Shown here: positions 1 to 9,400 of the stretch, one piece after another
How positions within the stretch are numbered: the first letter of the stretch is position 1
Layout: every line of letters starts with the position of its first letter
Source: Streptomyces decoyicus
Lineage (GTDB): Bacteria; Actinomycetota; Actinomycetes; Streptomycetales; Streptomycetaceae
DNA length: 64,000 nucleotides
Assembly (NCBI RefSeq): GCF_019880305.1
Contig: NZ_CP082301.1
Coordinates: 2,914,001-2,978,000 of the forward strand
Direction of reading: 5' to 3'
The notes under the pieces: model-generated
Told to the model about the DNA's origin: nothing
The model's input: only the letters and a program-made list of their open reading frames with translations
The model's database searches: none
Made by a program: the position numbers and the translations under genes

Positions 1-68
1 GCGGTGACCGTGCCCAGCTCGTGGAGGGTGCGCAGGATGCGCAGCTTCTTGAGGTCCCAGTCGGCCAT
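1..68 (-). CDS. LysR-family transcriptional regulator, N-terminus only
   Basis: The first 22 codons of a gene on the minus strand are visible before the window edge. They read M-A-D-W-D-L-K-K-L-R-I-L-R-T-L-H-E-L-G-T-V-T. This is the start of a LysR-type winged helix-turn-helix domain (the D/L-x-x-L-R-x-L-x-x-L-x-E-x-G-T/S-V pattern). The rest of the HTH and the effector domain lie outside the window, so the target and ligand are unknown. It starts 74 bp downstream of the desaturase stop on the same strand, so read-through from the desaturase is possible. A GC-rich dyad around 103-140 may act as a terminator instead. Confidence 0.7.
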   Translation of the reverse strand, partial: MADWDLKKLRILRTLHELGTVT

Positions 69-142
69 GCGGGCAGCGTACGCACCCACCGCGGCCACCC
101 GCCCGCGGGCGACGGCGGCCGGAAGCCGGCCGGGGTCGGCCG

Positions 143-1123
143 TCAGCCGCGGCGGTTGGCCTCGCGGCGGGCGAGGATGGCGGCCTGGCGCTCGTCGAAC
201 TTCCGCGCCTGGCCGTCCAGACCGTCCATGAACAGCCCCAGCTCCTCCTGCGCCGCCAGCCCGGCCGGGCCGAGCCCGCCGATCTCCAGCACCTTCAGAT
301 AGCGCAGCACCGGCTGGAGCACATCGTCGTGGTGGATCCGCATGTTGTAGATCCCGCCGATGGCCATCCGGGCGGCCGACCGCTCGAAGCCGGGCATGCC
401 GTGGCCGGGCATCCGGAAGCCGGTGACGACGTCGCGCACCGCGCACATGGTCTGGTCGGGCGCCATCTCGAAGGCCGCACCGAGGAGGTTGCGGTAGAAG
501 ACCATGTGGAGGTTCTCGTCGGTGGCGATCCGGGCCAGCATCCGGTCGCAGACCGGGTCGCCGGAGTGGTGGCCGGTGTTGCGGTGCGAGATCCGGGTGG
601 CCAGCTCCTGGAAGGCGACGTACGCCACCGAGTGCAGCATGCTGTGCGAGTTGTCGGACTCGAAGCCCTCCGACATGTGGGCCATGCGGAACTGCTCCAG
701 CTCGTCCGGGTCGACCGCCCGGCTGGTGAGCAGGTAGTCGCGCATCACGATGCCGTGCCGGCCCTCCTCGGCGGTCCAGCGGTGCACCCAGGTGCCCCAG
801 GCGCCGTCGCGGCCGAAGAGGGTGGCGATCTCGTGGTGGTAGCTGGGGAGGTTGTCCTCGGTGAGGAGGTTGACCACGAGGGCGATCCGGCCGATGTCGC
901 TGACCTTGGACTGCGCAGGGTCCCAGGCCTCGCCGTCCAGCGGCCCGGGGAAGTTGCGCCCGTCGCTCCACGGCACGTACTCGTGGGGCATCCAGTCCTT
1001 GGCGATCTTCAGATGGCGGTTGAGTTCCTTCTCGACGACCTCTTCGAGCGCGTAGAGCAGCTGGGCGTCGCTCCAGGCGGCCTGGCCGAGCTCTCCGTTA
1101 TGGCGGGCGGGGGCGATGGTCAC
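143..1123 (-). CDS. acyl-ACP desaturase (stearoyl-ACP desaturase family)
   Basis: A soluble di-iron desaturase that would introduce a cis double bond into acyl-ACP or acyl-CoA chains in the cytosol, adjusting membrane fluidity. The 326-residue protein is the usual length for the actinobacterial family. The two iron-ligand motifs are present: EEGRH at about residues 119-123 and DENLH at about 202-206, with a further ligand-type Glu in FQELATRISHRN near residue 173. The GTG start is preceded by a G-rich ribosome-binding site. The 39-bp palindrome 23 bp upstream of the start (1146-1184) is a likely repressor operator, so expression is probably controlled by a fatty-acid-responsive TetR-type protein. 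That last step is inference; no such regulator lies next to it in the window. Confidence 0.9.
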   Translation of the reverse strand: MTIAPARHNGELGQAAWSDAQLLYALEEVVEKELNRHLKIAKDWMPHEYVPWSDGRNFPGPLDGEAWDPAQSKVSDIGRIALVVNLLTEDNLPSYHHEIATLFGRDGAWGTWVHRWTAEEGRHGIVMRDYLLTSRAVDPDELEQFRMAHMSEGFESDNSHSMLHSVAYVAFQELATRISHRNTGHHSGDPVCDRMLARIATDENLHMVFYRNLLGAAFEMAPDQTMCAVRDVVTGFRMPGHGMPGFERSAARMAIGGIYNMRIHHDDVLQPVLRYLKVLEIGGLGPAGLAAQEELGLFMDGLDGQARKFDERQAAILARREANRRG

Positions 1124-1145
1124 GGGGGAACTCCTGGGGACGATG

Positions 1146-1184
1146 ACCTACGGGTCCGTAGGTTTGACCTACGGACCCGTAGGT
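1146..1184. promoter_or_regulatory. 39-bp perfect palindrome, candidate TetR-type operator of the desaturase gene
   Basis: Two 18-bp elements, acctacgggtccgtaggt (1146-1163) and acctacggacccgtaggt (1167-1184), are exact reverse complements separated by ttg. Each one is also nearly palindromic on its own (acctacgg...ccgtaggt). A partial half-site, cgtaggtt, follows at 1193-1200. The position just upstream of the minus-strand desaturase start suits an operator overlapping the promoter. Nested dyads of this size are typical of TetR dimers bound in pairs. Confidence 0.7.
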
Positions 1185-1354
1185 TACGTCATCGTAGGTT
1201 AGGGCCGGTTAAACACCTCCCCCTGTTCAAACCGGTCGAAAAGCGCGCGTTAGCCGCCTGACAACCCCTTTTTCACCTGCGGAAATATCCGAGTACGACA
1301 AAGGGCGCCACACGGTTCTTGTCACCGTCCGGCGCCCGGTCCGGGCATGACGAA

Positions 1355-1388
1355 GGGCGCCCCACGGTCGTGTGACCGTGGGGCGCCC
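1355..1388 (-). terminator. strong hairpin terminator downstream of the small membrane protein gene
   Basis: A 15-bp perfect stem (1355-1369 with 1374-1388) and a 4-nt loop lie 24 bp past the stop of the minus-strand gene at 1412. A second, imperfect hairpin at about 1302-1337 follows in the same direction. Neither has a U-run, as is common in Streptomyces. The rest of 1124-1411 holds only the operator described above and no gene that I can see. Confidence 0.7.
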
Positions 1389-1411
1389 CGAAGCGTCACT
1401 GGTGCCCGGCG

Positions 1412-1660
1412 TCAGCCCTCGGACTTGGCCTGCTTGCGGGGCTTGTCGCCCGCGACGACCAGCCCGGCGATGACCAGGAAGAGCACGATGGGTGCAGCGA
1501 CATAGAGGCCGAGCGTTTCGATCACGCTCAGGCCCGGACCCGGGTCGTCACCATCGTCGCGGGTGAGCGCAAACGCGGGGGACGACATCAGCAGCATCAG
1601 CGCGGTGCCGGCGGTGATGGTTCCGGCGCGCAGGACATTCTTATTGACCTTGTTGCTCAC
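1412..1660 (-). CDS. small membrane protein of unknown function
   Basis: I do not recognise a family. The 82-residue product has an N-terminal signal-like hydrophobic stretch (about residues 10-32, ending in a SPAFA-type cleavage region), a short acidic Gly/Pro/Asp segment (DDGDDPGPG), and one C-terminal transmembrane helix (about 50-70), followed by a basic tail (DKPRKQAKSEG). The expected topology is an exposed N-terminal acidic segment anchored by the C-terminal helix. The GTG at 1660 is chosen because it directly precedes the basic n-region V-S-N-K-V-N-K-N. Longer in-frame starts would add only low-complexity basic sequence. It is followed by a strong terminator and appears to be a single-gene unit. 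Confidence 0.6.
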   Translation of the reverse strand: MSNKVNKNVLRAGTITAGTALMLLMSSPAFALTRDDGDDPGPGLSVIETLGLYVAAPIVLFLVIAGLVVAGDKPRKQAKSEG

Positions 1661-1738
1661 GAAGTCAACGTATCGGACGCCCCGGCGCCCCGCGCGCCCG
1701 GGGTGGCACAACCGGCGGACCCGGCCGGACCGCACCGC

Positions 1739-3415
1739 TCAGCCGCCCGCGGCCCGGCTCCGGTGCAGCGTCACCGGGGCGAGCCGGCCCGGCCCGCGGG
1801 ACTCCTCGACGGTGACCCGCACGGCGTCCGCGGTCACCGGCTGCCCGAGCGCCAGGATCCGCCGGTGCCCGATGGTGGTGCCCCGGGCGAGCGTCGTCCA
1901 CGTCCCGCCGACCCGCGCCTGTACGGAGAACCGCTCGACCCGCTGACCGTGGCGGATGTCCTCGGCGAGCCCGATCCGGTCGAAGGTCCAGGGCCCGGGT
2001 CCGGCCGCCCGCAGGTCCCTGCCGTAGGTCTCGCGTACGGCGGTCCCGAACGCGGCGAGCGAGGCGACGTCCTCGGCGGCGATCCGGCCGTCCCTGGCGG
2101 GCGGGACGTTCAGCAGCAGCGAGGCGTTGCGTCCCACGCTCTTCTCGTAGAGGTCCATCAGCTGTGCCGGGGTCTTGGGGTGTTCGCCGGGGTGGTGGAA
2201 CCAGCCGGGGCGCAGCGAGACATCGGCCTCGGCCGGGTACCACTGGAGGTACTTGGTGGTGGGTGCGAGGAGCTTGGCGCGGGAGCCGATGTCGGGGTCG
2301 GTGGAGTCGTTCGGCAGTCCGCCCGCCATCACGGTCCAGGGGTCCTCGGCGGAGGGGGTGACGCTCCACTCCGTCTCCCGGGCGATGCCCTTCTCGTTGC
2401 CGACCCAGCGGGCGCCCTGCGGCCCGGCGAAGACGACGGTGTCCGGGGAGAGTTGGTGGATCAGGCGGAACCACTGGGCGACGTCGTACTTCTGCGTGAT
2501 GCCGGAGTCCGTCCAGGGGTTCGCGCCGTCCAGCCACAGTTCGTCGAGCGGGCCGTACTGGGTGAACAGCTCGTAGACCTGGTTGAGGTAGTAGGCGTCG
2601 TAGTCGTCCGCCCGGACGTGGAAGACGGGCAGCCTGCCGCTGCGGACGGCGGCGGCGCGGTCGTCGCCGGGGACCAGGGTGGGGATGGTGCGCTCGGTGA
2701 CCGCGCTGCCGTTGCCGAAGCGGCCCAGTCCGCGGGGCGCCCGGTCGCCGTCCTCCAGGGCGACCCGCTCGGGCAGGCTGAGCGGCGTGCCCTCCTGCTG
2801 TTTCCTGCGGATCTCCTCGACCCACTGCGCATGCCAGGCGTGCGGGAGTTCGGCGCCGTCGGAGGGCGAGAGGTAGATCCCGACCTTCAGCCCGGCCCTG
2901 CGGGCGGCCTTGACGTACGCGCCGACGACATCGGGGCGGCCGGGGCTCGCCGCGACGGAGTGCGGGGTGTAGCGGCTCGGGTAGAGCACGAACCCGTCGT
3001 GGTGCTTGGCGGTGAGCATCACCTGCTCGGCGCCTGCCGCCTTGTACGCGCGCATCCACTGGTCGGCGTCGATGCGGGAGCGGCCGGAGACGTCGAAGAG
3101 CTTCTCGTCCTCGGCGCCGGAGCCCCATTCGCGGTCCGTGAAGGTGTTCATGCCGAAGTGGGTGAAGGCGGTGACCTCCCGTTGCTGCCAGGCGAGTTGG
3201 CCCTTGGTGGGGACGATATGGGCCGCCTTGTCGATGATCCGGGCGGAGGTGTCGCAGGGCTCGACGGCCATCTGGGAGGCGGGGCGTACGGGGCGGTCGC
3301 AGGGGCCGGCGGCGGTCGGCGGCGACTGGGCCAGGGAGCCGGTGGCGGGGACGAGCGCGGCGGCCGCGGTGAGCGCGAGCGCGCACAGCGTCCGACGGGT
3401 GCGGCGAAGTTCCAT
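1739..3415 (-). CDS. secreted alpha-L-fucosidase, GH29, with C-terminal discoidin-like domain
   Basis: An exported glycosidase expected to remove alpha-linked L-fucose from oligosaccharides or glycoproteins by a retaining mechanism. The 558-residue protein starts with a Sec signal peptide (basic MELRRTRR, then an Ala/Leu-rich core). The GH29 barrel follows, with FTHFGMNTF, the AKHHDGF motif, and the nucleophile region LDELWLDGANPW in which the Asp of WLDG is the predicted nucleophile. The last 110 residues or so look like a carbohydrate-binding beta-sandwich. ATG at 3415 is chosen because ggagggaacc precedes it at good spacing and it opens the signal peptide; a longer frame upstream lacks these. 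It is monocistronic between the small membrane protein gene and malQ, all on the minus strand. The 146-bp upstream gap shows no clear operator. Confidence 0.88.
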   Translation of the reverse strand: MELRRTRRTLCALALTAAAALVPATGSLAQSPPTAAGPCDRPVRPASQMAVEPCDTSARIIDKAAHIVPTKGQLAWQQREVTAFTHFGMNTFTDREWGSGAEDEKLFDVSGRSRIDADQWMRAYKAAGAEQVMLTAKHHDGFVLYPSRYTPHSVAASPGRPDVVGAYVKAARRAGLKVGIYLSPSDGAELPHAWHAQWVEEIRRKQQEGTPLSLPERVALEDGDRAPRGLGRFGNGSAVTERTIPTLVPGDDRAAAVRSGRLPVFHVRADDYDAYYLNQVYELFTQYGPLDELWLDGANPWTDSGITQKYDVAQWFRLIHQLSPDTVVFAGPQGARWVGNEKGIARETEWSVTPSAEDPWTVMAGGLPNDSTDPDIGSRAKLLAPTTKYLQWYPAEADVSLRPGWFHHPGEHPKTPAQLMDLYEKSVGRNASLLLNVPPARDGRIAAEDVASLAAFGTAVRETYGRDLRAAGPGPWTFDRIGLAEDIRHGQRVERFSVQARVGGTWTTLARGTTIGHRRILALGQPVTADAVRVTVEESRGPGRLAPVTLHRSRAAGG

Positions 3416-3561
3416 GGTTCCCTCCAACTCGCCGACCACGTAAGGCGAATGGTCGGATGTCTGGATGGTGTCCACGGCATGGTGCCGGACGGCGCGACGC
3501 ACCGGAAGGGTGTGTGCCACGGCGGATTCCCGGGGCGCCCGGCCCTGTTCCGCGGATCGGA

Positions 3562-5793
3562 CTACCGCCGGCCGTCGGACAATTCCCGCATCAGCGCATG
3601 CAGACGGGGTGAGGCGGCCAGCTCCTCCAGGGTGTGCGGACGTCCGTCGGGGCCGGCGATCGGAAGCCGCCAGTTCGGGTATTCATCCCATGTCCCGGGG
3701 AGGTTCTGCGGGCGCCGGTCCCCCACCGCATCCGGCAGCCAGACGCCCACCATCCGCGCCGGGGTGCGCAGCAGAAAGCGGTGTACGGCCCTGACCGCCG
3801 CCTCCTCGTCGCCCGCCCCCTCGGGCAGCAGCCCGCGCCGCACCAACTCCCGCAGCCACTCGGCACGTTCGTGCCGGGCGCGGGCGTGTTCCCGCTCCGG
3901 CGGCCCGGCGAGCAGCCCGAGCCGTTCGCGCAGCTCGACGTCCTCGCCGGTCAGCCGGGCCGCGGTGGGCGGCAGATCGTGGGTGGTGACGGTCGCCAGA
4001 CAGGCACTGCGCCACTCCTGGGGCGCCAGGATGCGGGCCACGCCGGGCCCTTCCGCCGCGTCGGACCCGTCGGCCGCGTCGGCCCGCTGCGCGCCGCTCC
4101 CGGCCTCCCGCTGCTCCCCGTCCGCCGCCTCCTGCACGGCGTCCGCCGGCTCCGGCCCTCCCGCTGCTGCCTCCCGTCCTCCCCCCTGGTCCCTCTGGTC
4201 CCTCTGGTCTCCCTGGTAATCCCGCTCGAACCACAGCACCGACGTCCCCAGCACGCCGCGTTCGGCGAGCGCGCCCCGCACGCCCGGCTCGACGGTTCCC
4301 AGGTCCTCGCCGATCACCACGGCGCCGGCCCGGTGCGCCTCCAGGGCCAGCACCGAGAGCATCGCCTCGCCGTCGTAGCGGACATAGGCGCCCTCCGTCG
4401 GCGGGCGGCCCTCCGGGACCCACCACAGCCGGAACAGCCCCATCACATGGTCGATACGCAGCGCCCCGGCATGCCGCAGCAGGCCGCGCAGCAGCTCCCG
4501 GTAGGGGGCGTAGCCCGCGGCCGCCAGCGCGTCCGGCCGCCAGGGCGGCAGACCCCAGTCCTGCCCGCGCGAGTTGAAGGCGTCCGGCGGCGCCCCGATG
4601 GACATCCCGGCGGCGAAGTCGTCCTGCCGCGCCCAGGTGTCGGCGCCGGAGGGATGGACGCCGACGGCGAGGTCGTGCACCAGCCCGATACCCATCCCGG
4701 CCTCCCGCGCGGCCCGTTGCGCGGCGGCCAGCTGCTGGTCGGTGAGCCAGACGAGCCGGCAGTGGAAGTCGATCCGGTCCAGCAGCTGCGGCCGCAGCCG
4801 GGCGGTGCCCGGGGAGCGTGGGCCGCGCAGCCCGGCGGGCCAGCGGCGCCAGTCGGGGCCGTGCCGCTCGGCGAGCGCACACCAGGTGGCGTGGTCCTCC
4901 AGGGCCTCGCCCTGCTCGGCGAGGAAGTCGCAGTACGCGGCCCGCCGCCCCGGGGTGAGCGGGACCGACCACACCAGCTCCAGGGCCTCGCGCTTGAGCG
5001 CCCAGACCGCGTCCCGGTCGATCAGCGCGCCCCCTTCGAGCACGTCGGCGCGCAGCGCACGGGCCCGCGCGGCCAGCTCGTCGGCCCGTAAGCGCGCGGC
5101 GCCGGTGAGCTGGGCGTACTCCGGGATGTGTTCGATCCGCAGATGGACCGGGTCGGGGTAGCGGCGCGAGGAGGGCCGGTAGGGCGACGGGTCGGTGGGC
5201 GGGCCGGGGACGGCCGCATGCAGCGGGTTGAGCTGGACGAAGCCGGTGCCCAGGGCGCGCCCGGACCAGGCGGCCAGATCGGCGAGGTCACCGAGGTCGC
5301 CCATGCCCCAGGACTGCCGGGACAGCAAGGAGTACAGCTGCACCAGGAAGCCGTGGCTGCGGCCGGGCGGCGCGGGCACCCGGTCGGGCGCGACGATCAG
5401 CCGGGCGCGGTCGCCGCGGCCGTCGGGGGTCCGTGCGTGCAGCACATGGACCCCCAGGGGCAGCCGGGCGAGCGCCGCCGGATCGGGCACTCCCAGGCCT
5501 TCCACGGCCCCGCCGTCCTCGGTCTCCACCCGCAGGACGGTGCCTTCGGGGAGACGGGCGAGGCCGGGCGGCCGGTCCGGGCGGGCGACGACGGTGCGGG
5601 GAAGCAGTGCGCGGCCCGCGCCGTCCTCGTGCGCGGCCAGGGCGGCGCGTACGGCGTGCGGGGTCGACGCATCGACTCCCAGTGCGGCGAGCACGGCGAC
5701 GACGGTGTCGTCGGCGATCTGGACGCTCCTGCCCGGCGAGGGTTCGTAGGAGGTGGCGATGCCGTGCAGCCGGGCGAGCCGCGCGCGGCCCAT
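3562..5793 (-). CDS. malQ: 4-alpha-glucanotransferase (amylomaltase), GH77
   Basis: A cytosolic disproportionating enzyme that moves maltodextrin segments between acceptors in maltose and glycogen metabolism. The protein is 743 residues. GH77 landmarks are present: an N-terminal MalQ extension, the catalytic-core motif RIDHVMGLFRLWW holding the nucleophile Asp, and VIGEDLGTVEP holding the acid/base Glu, with a late TTHDLPPTAARLTG segment. An unusual insert at about residues 519-587 is rich in Gln, Asp, Gly, Ala and Glu (for example DQRDQRDQGGGREAAAGG) and corresponds to short DNA repeats at about 4035-4235. It probably forms a disordered surface loop. The gene starts 6 bp after the stop of a small ORF and is probably translationally coupled to it. 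Confidence 0.92.
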   Translation of the reverse strand: MGRARLARLHGIATSYEPSPGRSVQIADDTVVAVLAALGVDASTPHAVRAALAAHEDGAGRALLPRTVVARPDRPPGLARLPEGTVLRVETEDGGAVEGLGVPDPAALARLPLGVHVLHARTPDGRGDRARLIVAPDRVPAPPGRSHGFLVQLYSLLSRQSWGMGDLGDLADLAAWSGRALGTGFVQLNPLHAAVPGPPTDPSPYRPSSRRYPDPVHLRIEHIPEYAQLTGAARLRADELAARARALRADVLEGGALIDRDAVWALKREALELVWSVPLTPGRRAAYCDFLAEQGEALEDHATWCALAERHGPDWRRWPAGLRGPRSPGTARLRPQLLDRIDFHCRLVWLTDQQLAAAQRAAREAGMGIGLVHDLAVGVHPSGADTWARQDDFAAGMSIGAPPDAFNSRGQDWGLPPWRPDALAAAGYAPYRELLRGLLRHAGALRIDHVMGLFRLWWVPEGRPPTEGAYVRYDGEAMLSVLALEAHRAGAVVIGEDLGTVEPGVRGALAERGVLGTSVLWFERDYQGDQRDQRDQGGGREAAAGGPEPADAVQEAADGEQREAGSGAQRADAADGSDAAEGPGVARILAPQEWRSACLATVTTHDLPPTAARLTGEDVELRERLGLLAGPPEREHARARHERAEWLRELVRRGLLPEGAGDEEAAVRAVHRFLLRTPARMVGVWLPDAVGDRRPQNLPGTWDEYPNWRLPIAGPDGRPHTLEELAASPRLHALMRELSDGRR

Positions 5794-5799
5794 GGGTCC

Positions 5800-6069
5800 T
5801 CAGACCTCCATGGACTCCGTACCCATGCCCGCGGCCGTCGGCTCGCTGGTCAGCGGCAGCTCGGCGGCGATCGGGACCTCGCTGGTCAGCGGCGCGGCGT
5901 CGGCGAGCGGGGGCTCGCTGGTCAGGGGCGGCTCGACGAAGCTGTAGGAGCCGGAGCCGTCGAGGCCGGAATCGGGGTCGGACACCCCGTCGAAGATGTC
6001 GGGCTCCATCGTCGCACCTCCCGGTTTGGAGGACAGAGCGTCGAGGAGCAGCTGAGCGGATGCGGCCAC
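5800..6069 (-). CDS. small acidic protein with three PLTSE repeats, upstream of malQ
   Basis: I do not recognise a family. The 89-residue frame starts at a GTG (6069) behind gggagg. An equally good internal ATG at 6009, behind gggaggtg, would give 69 residues starting M-E-P-D-I-F-D-G-V-S-D. The C-terminal half repeats a short motif three times (EPPLTSEPP, APLTSEVP, LPLTSEPT) in a Pro/Ala/Glu-rich context. There is no cysteine, transmembrane segment or signal peptide. It ends 6 bp before the malQ start, so the two are almost certainly one operon. The layout of a leader of about 20-45 residues followed by Thr/Ser/Glu repeats resembles some ribosomal peptide precursors. However, no ATP-grasp or other maturase gene is adjacent, so this is only a possibility. 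It may equally be a disordered malQ-associated protein. Confidence 0.55.
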   Translation of the reverse strand: MAASAQLLLDALSSKPGGATMEPDIFDGVSDPDSGLDGSGSYSFVEPPLTSEPPLADAAPLTSEVPIAAELPLTSEPTAAGMGTESMEV

Positions 6070-6461
6070 GTGGGCCTCCCGTTCATCGGTAATGGGACAC
6101 GTGGGCCCTACCCACTCGACACGATCGCAGACGCATCTGCTCACGAAACGTGACCCAGGTCACATTATGCCTCACGCAGGCGATTTCGCGGCGGGGAACG
6201 GTGACAGGCGCAGAGAACGCGGAGAAACGGGGCATCGCGACGGAAGTCCTGCGGACCTGCGAGCCCGCGCACACCCGCCCGCTTGCACCGGCCGCACCCC
6301 GCTCCCGGCCGGCCGTCCGGTACCCCCGCCGATGCCTGGTTGACACCCGAACCGCCACAATGGTGGGCTCACGGCCGAAGGTCTGTCCGAACGGGCATCG
6401 GCGGGGAAAACGGGGTTGCCGGTGCAGACCGGCAAGTGAGGGACGGGGACGAGGAGCAGCC
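6070..6461. other. divergent intergenic region between the malQ operon and the GH84 gene
   Basis: These 392 bp have no convincing gene. They hold the Crp-like site at 6150-6163 and must contain the promoters for both directions. A TTGACA hexamer occurs at 6340-6345 on the plus strand but has no convincing -10 partner at normal spacing. The long open frame that continues upstream of the GH84 start has no export signal at its beginning and is probably untranslated. Confidence 0.5.
6150..6163. promoter_or_regulatory. candidate Crp (cAMP receptor protein) binding site
   Basis: gtgacccaggtcac is a palindrome with 6-bp arms and matches the published Streptomyces Crp consensus GTG-N6-GNCAC at every fixed position. 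It lies about 80 bp upstream of the small ORF-malQ start and about 300 bp upstream of the GH84 start, so the malQ direction is the more likely target. Confidence 0.5.
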
Positions 6462-9400
6462 GTGCGAGGCCGGGGCGTATGGAGCGTCGGAAGTATCGGT
6501 AGGAACGGCAGGGGGAACGGCGCGGGCGCCCGTGCGCGGGTGGCAGGGACCACCGCGCTGGCCGCCGCGGTCATCGGAGGTCTGCTCGGCGGGGTACCGA
6601 GCGCCCAGGCGGCGCCCGCGGACCTCGCCATCGGCGCCCCCGACCAGCCGGAACGGCCGGCCGGCGCCGGGCGGGCGCCCGCCGTCTGGCCGCGCCCGCA
6701 GTCGATGCAGGAGCTCGGCGACGCCGTGCCGCTCGGCCGCGAGGCGACGCTGGTGGCCGCGCCGGACACCGATCCCTATGCGCTGGACGTGCTGCGGGGC
6801 CTGCTGCGGGACGCCGGGGTGCACACGGTGCACCGCAAGGCCCCCGGAGACCGGCTGCCCGCGGCCGGGCCGGTGATCCGGGTCGGCGGCAAGCAGGCCG
6901 CGGACGCGCTGCGGGCACTGCGGGCACCGGCCCGCGGGGATCTGCCCGCCGGCGGCTACCGGCTCGCCGTGGGCCAGGTCGCAGGACGCGACACCGTCGC
7001 CCTCGACGGCGTCGGCTCCGACGGCCTCTTCCACGCCGCGCAGACACTGCGGCAGCTGGTCACCGACGGCGCGCACCGAGAGCTGGCCTCGGTGGCCGTA
7101 CGGGACTGGCCCGGCACGGCGGTGCGCGGCACCACCGAGGGGTTCTTCGGGCAGCCCTGGAGCCAGGCCCAGCGGCTCGCCCAGCTGGACTTCATGGGCC
7201 GCACCAAGCAGAACCGCTATCTGTATGCGCCCGGCGACGACCCGTACCGCCAGGCCCGGTGGCGCGACCCCTACCCGGCCGACCGGCGCGCCGAATTCCG
7301 GGCGCTGGCCGAGCGGGCCAGGGCCAATCACGTCACGCTGGGCTGGGCCCTCGCGCCGGGCCAGGCGATGTGCCTGTCGTCCGAGGAGGACCTGCGGGCG
7401 CTGCGGCGCAAGGTGGACGCGATGTGGGCGCTGGGCGTGCGCTCCTTCCAGCTCCAGTTCCAGGACGTCAGCTACAGCGAATGGCACTGCGACACCGACG
7501 CGGAGACCTTCGGCAAGGGGCCGCAGGCCGCGGCCCAGGCACAGGCCCGGGTCGCCGACGCGCTCGCCGACCATCTGGCGCGGCGGTACCCGCAGGCCGA
7601 GCCGCTGTCCCTGATGCCGACCGAGTACTACCAGGACGGCTCGACGGCGTACCGCCGGGCGCTGTCCGATGCGCTCGGGGACCGGGTCGAGGTGGCCTGG
7701 ACCGGCGTCGGCGTGGTCCCACGGACCATCACCGGCGGGGAGCTGTCCACCGCCCGCCAGGCGTTCGGCCACCCGCTCGTCACCATGGACAACTATCCGG
7801 TCAACGACTACGCCCAGGACCGGATCTTCCTCGGCCCCTACCAGGGCCGTGAGCCGGCCGTCGCGACCGGCTCCACCGCGCTGCTCGCCAACGCCATGGA
7901 GCAGCCGCTCGCCTCCCGTATCCCGCTGTTCACGGCCGCCGACTATGCGTGGAACCCGCGCGCCTACCACCCGGCGCAGTCCTGGGACGCGGCCATCGAC
8001 GATCTGGCGGGCGGCGATCCGCGGGCCCGTGCGGCGCTGCGTGCGCTGGCCGGCAACGCCTCGTCCTCGCTGCTGGACCGGACCGAGTCGCGCTATCTGC
8101 GGCCCCTGATCGACCGCTTCTGGAAGGCCCGTGAGGCGGCGGTCAACCACGGCCGGCCCGGCCGGGACCCGGACCTGGCCAAGGCGGCCAAGGCACTGCG
8201 GGCCGCGTTCCACACCATGAGCACCGCGCCCCGGGACCTGCATTCGGACCTGGCCGCCGAAATCCGTCCGTGGGCCGAGCAGCTGGCCCGCTACGGCAGC
8301 GCCGGCGAACAGGCCGTGGACACGCTGATGGCGCAGGCCCATGGCGACGGCGACGCCGCCTGGTCGGCCCAGCGCACGGTGCAGCGGCTGCGCAAGGAGT
8401 GCGAGCACAGCCCGGCGACGGTCGGCAAGGGGGTGCTGGCACCGTTCCTGGAGCGGGCGATGACCGAGGCGGACGCCTGGACCGGCGCCCGCCACGACAC
8501 CCCCCGGCCCGACGACGACGCCGGCCCGACGTCCCTGACCGTCCCCTTCGAGCGGCCCCGCCCGCTGGCCGCGGTCACCGCGCTGACCGATCCGGGCGCG
8601 GCCGCGGGCGCCGTCTCCCTGGAGGCACATGTCCCGGGTGAGGGCTGGCGCCGCCTCGACCGGCTCTCCGCCAGCGGCTGGACCGAGTCGAAAACGCCCC
8701 GGCTGCGCGCCGACGCGATACGGCTGACCTGGGCGAAGGGGGTGGACGTGCCGTCCGTGCACGCCTTCACCCCGTGGTTCGACGACACCCCGGCGGCCGG
8801 GCTCGAACTGTCCCGCAAGGAGTCGGACGCGCAGACCGGCGGCAACGCGACGGTGGACGCGCTGATCTTCTCCCGCCGCCCCGGTGACGTCCGCGAGAAG
8901 CTCACGGTCAAGGCGCCCAAGGGCTTCACCGTGCACGCCCCCAAGGAGGTCACCGCACCGCGTGGCGGCACCGCCACGGTCCGCATCACGGTCGACGTCC
9001 CCGAGGGCACCCCCTCCGGGACGTATGAGATCCCGGTGGAATTCGGCGGCGCGCGGCAGACGCTGACCGTGCGGTCGTATCCGCGCACCGGCGGCAAGGA
9101 CCTGGCGCACGGCACCGTCGCCACCTCCTCCGGGGACGAGACCGCCGACTTCCCGGCCTCGGCGGCCACCGACGGCAACCCCAAGACCCGCTGGTCCTCC
9201 ACCGCCGAGGACGGCGCCTGGCTGCAGTTCGCGCTGGCCCATCCCACCCGCCTGGGCCGGCTCGTCCTGAACTGGCAGGACGCCTACGCCGCCCGCTACC
9301 GCATCCAGGTCTCGCCGGACGGCCGCAGCTGGCGCACGGCGGCCACGGTCCGGGACGGCAAGGGCGGCCGCGAGTCCGTCAGGATGGACGCCAAGGACGC

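Noticed and set aside
1703..4219. 838-codon plus-strand frame over the fucosidase and malQ genes
   Set aside because: Antisense shadow with low-complexity translation; both sense genes have clear catalytic motifs and RBSs.
6150..6461. Upstream start for the GH84 gene at 6150
   Set aside because: The added 104 residues are Arg/Pro-rich with no export signal, and the start overlaps the Crp-like site. GTG 6462 has an RBS and precedes the signal peptide.
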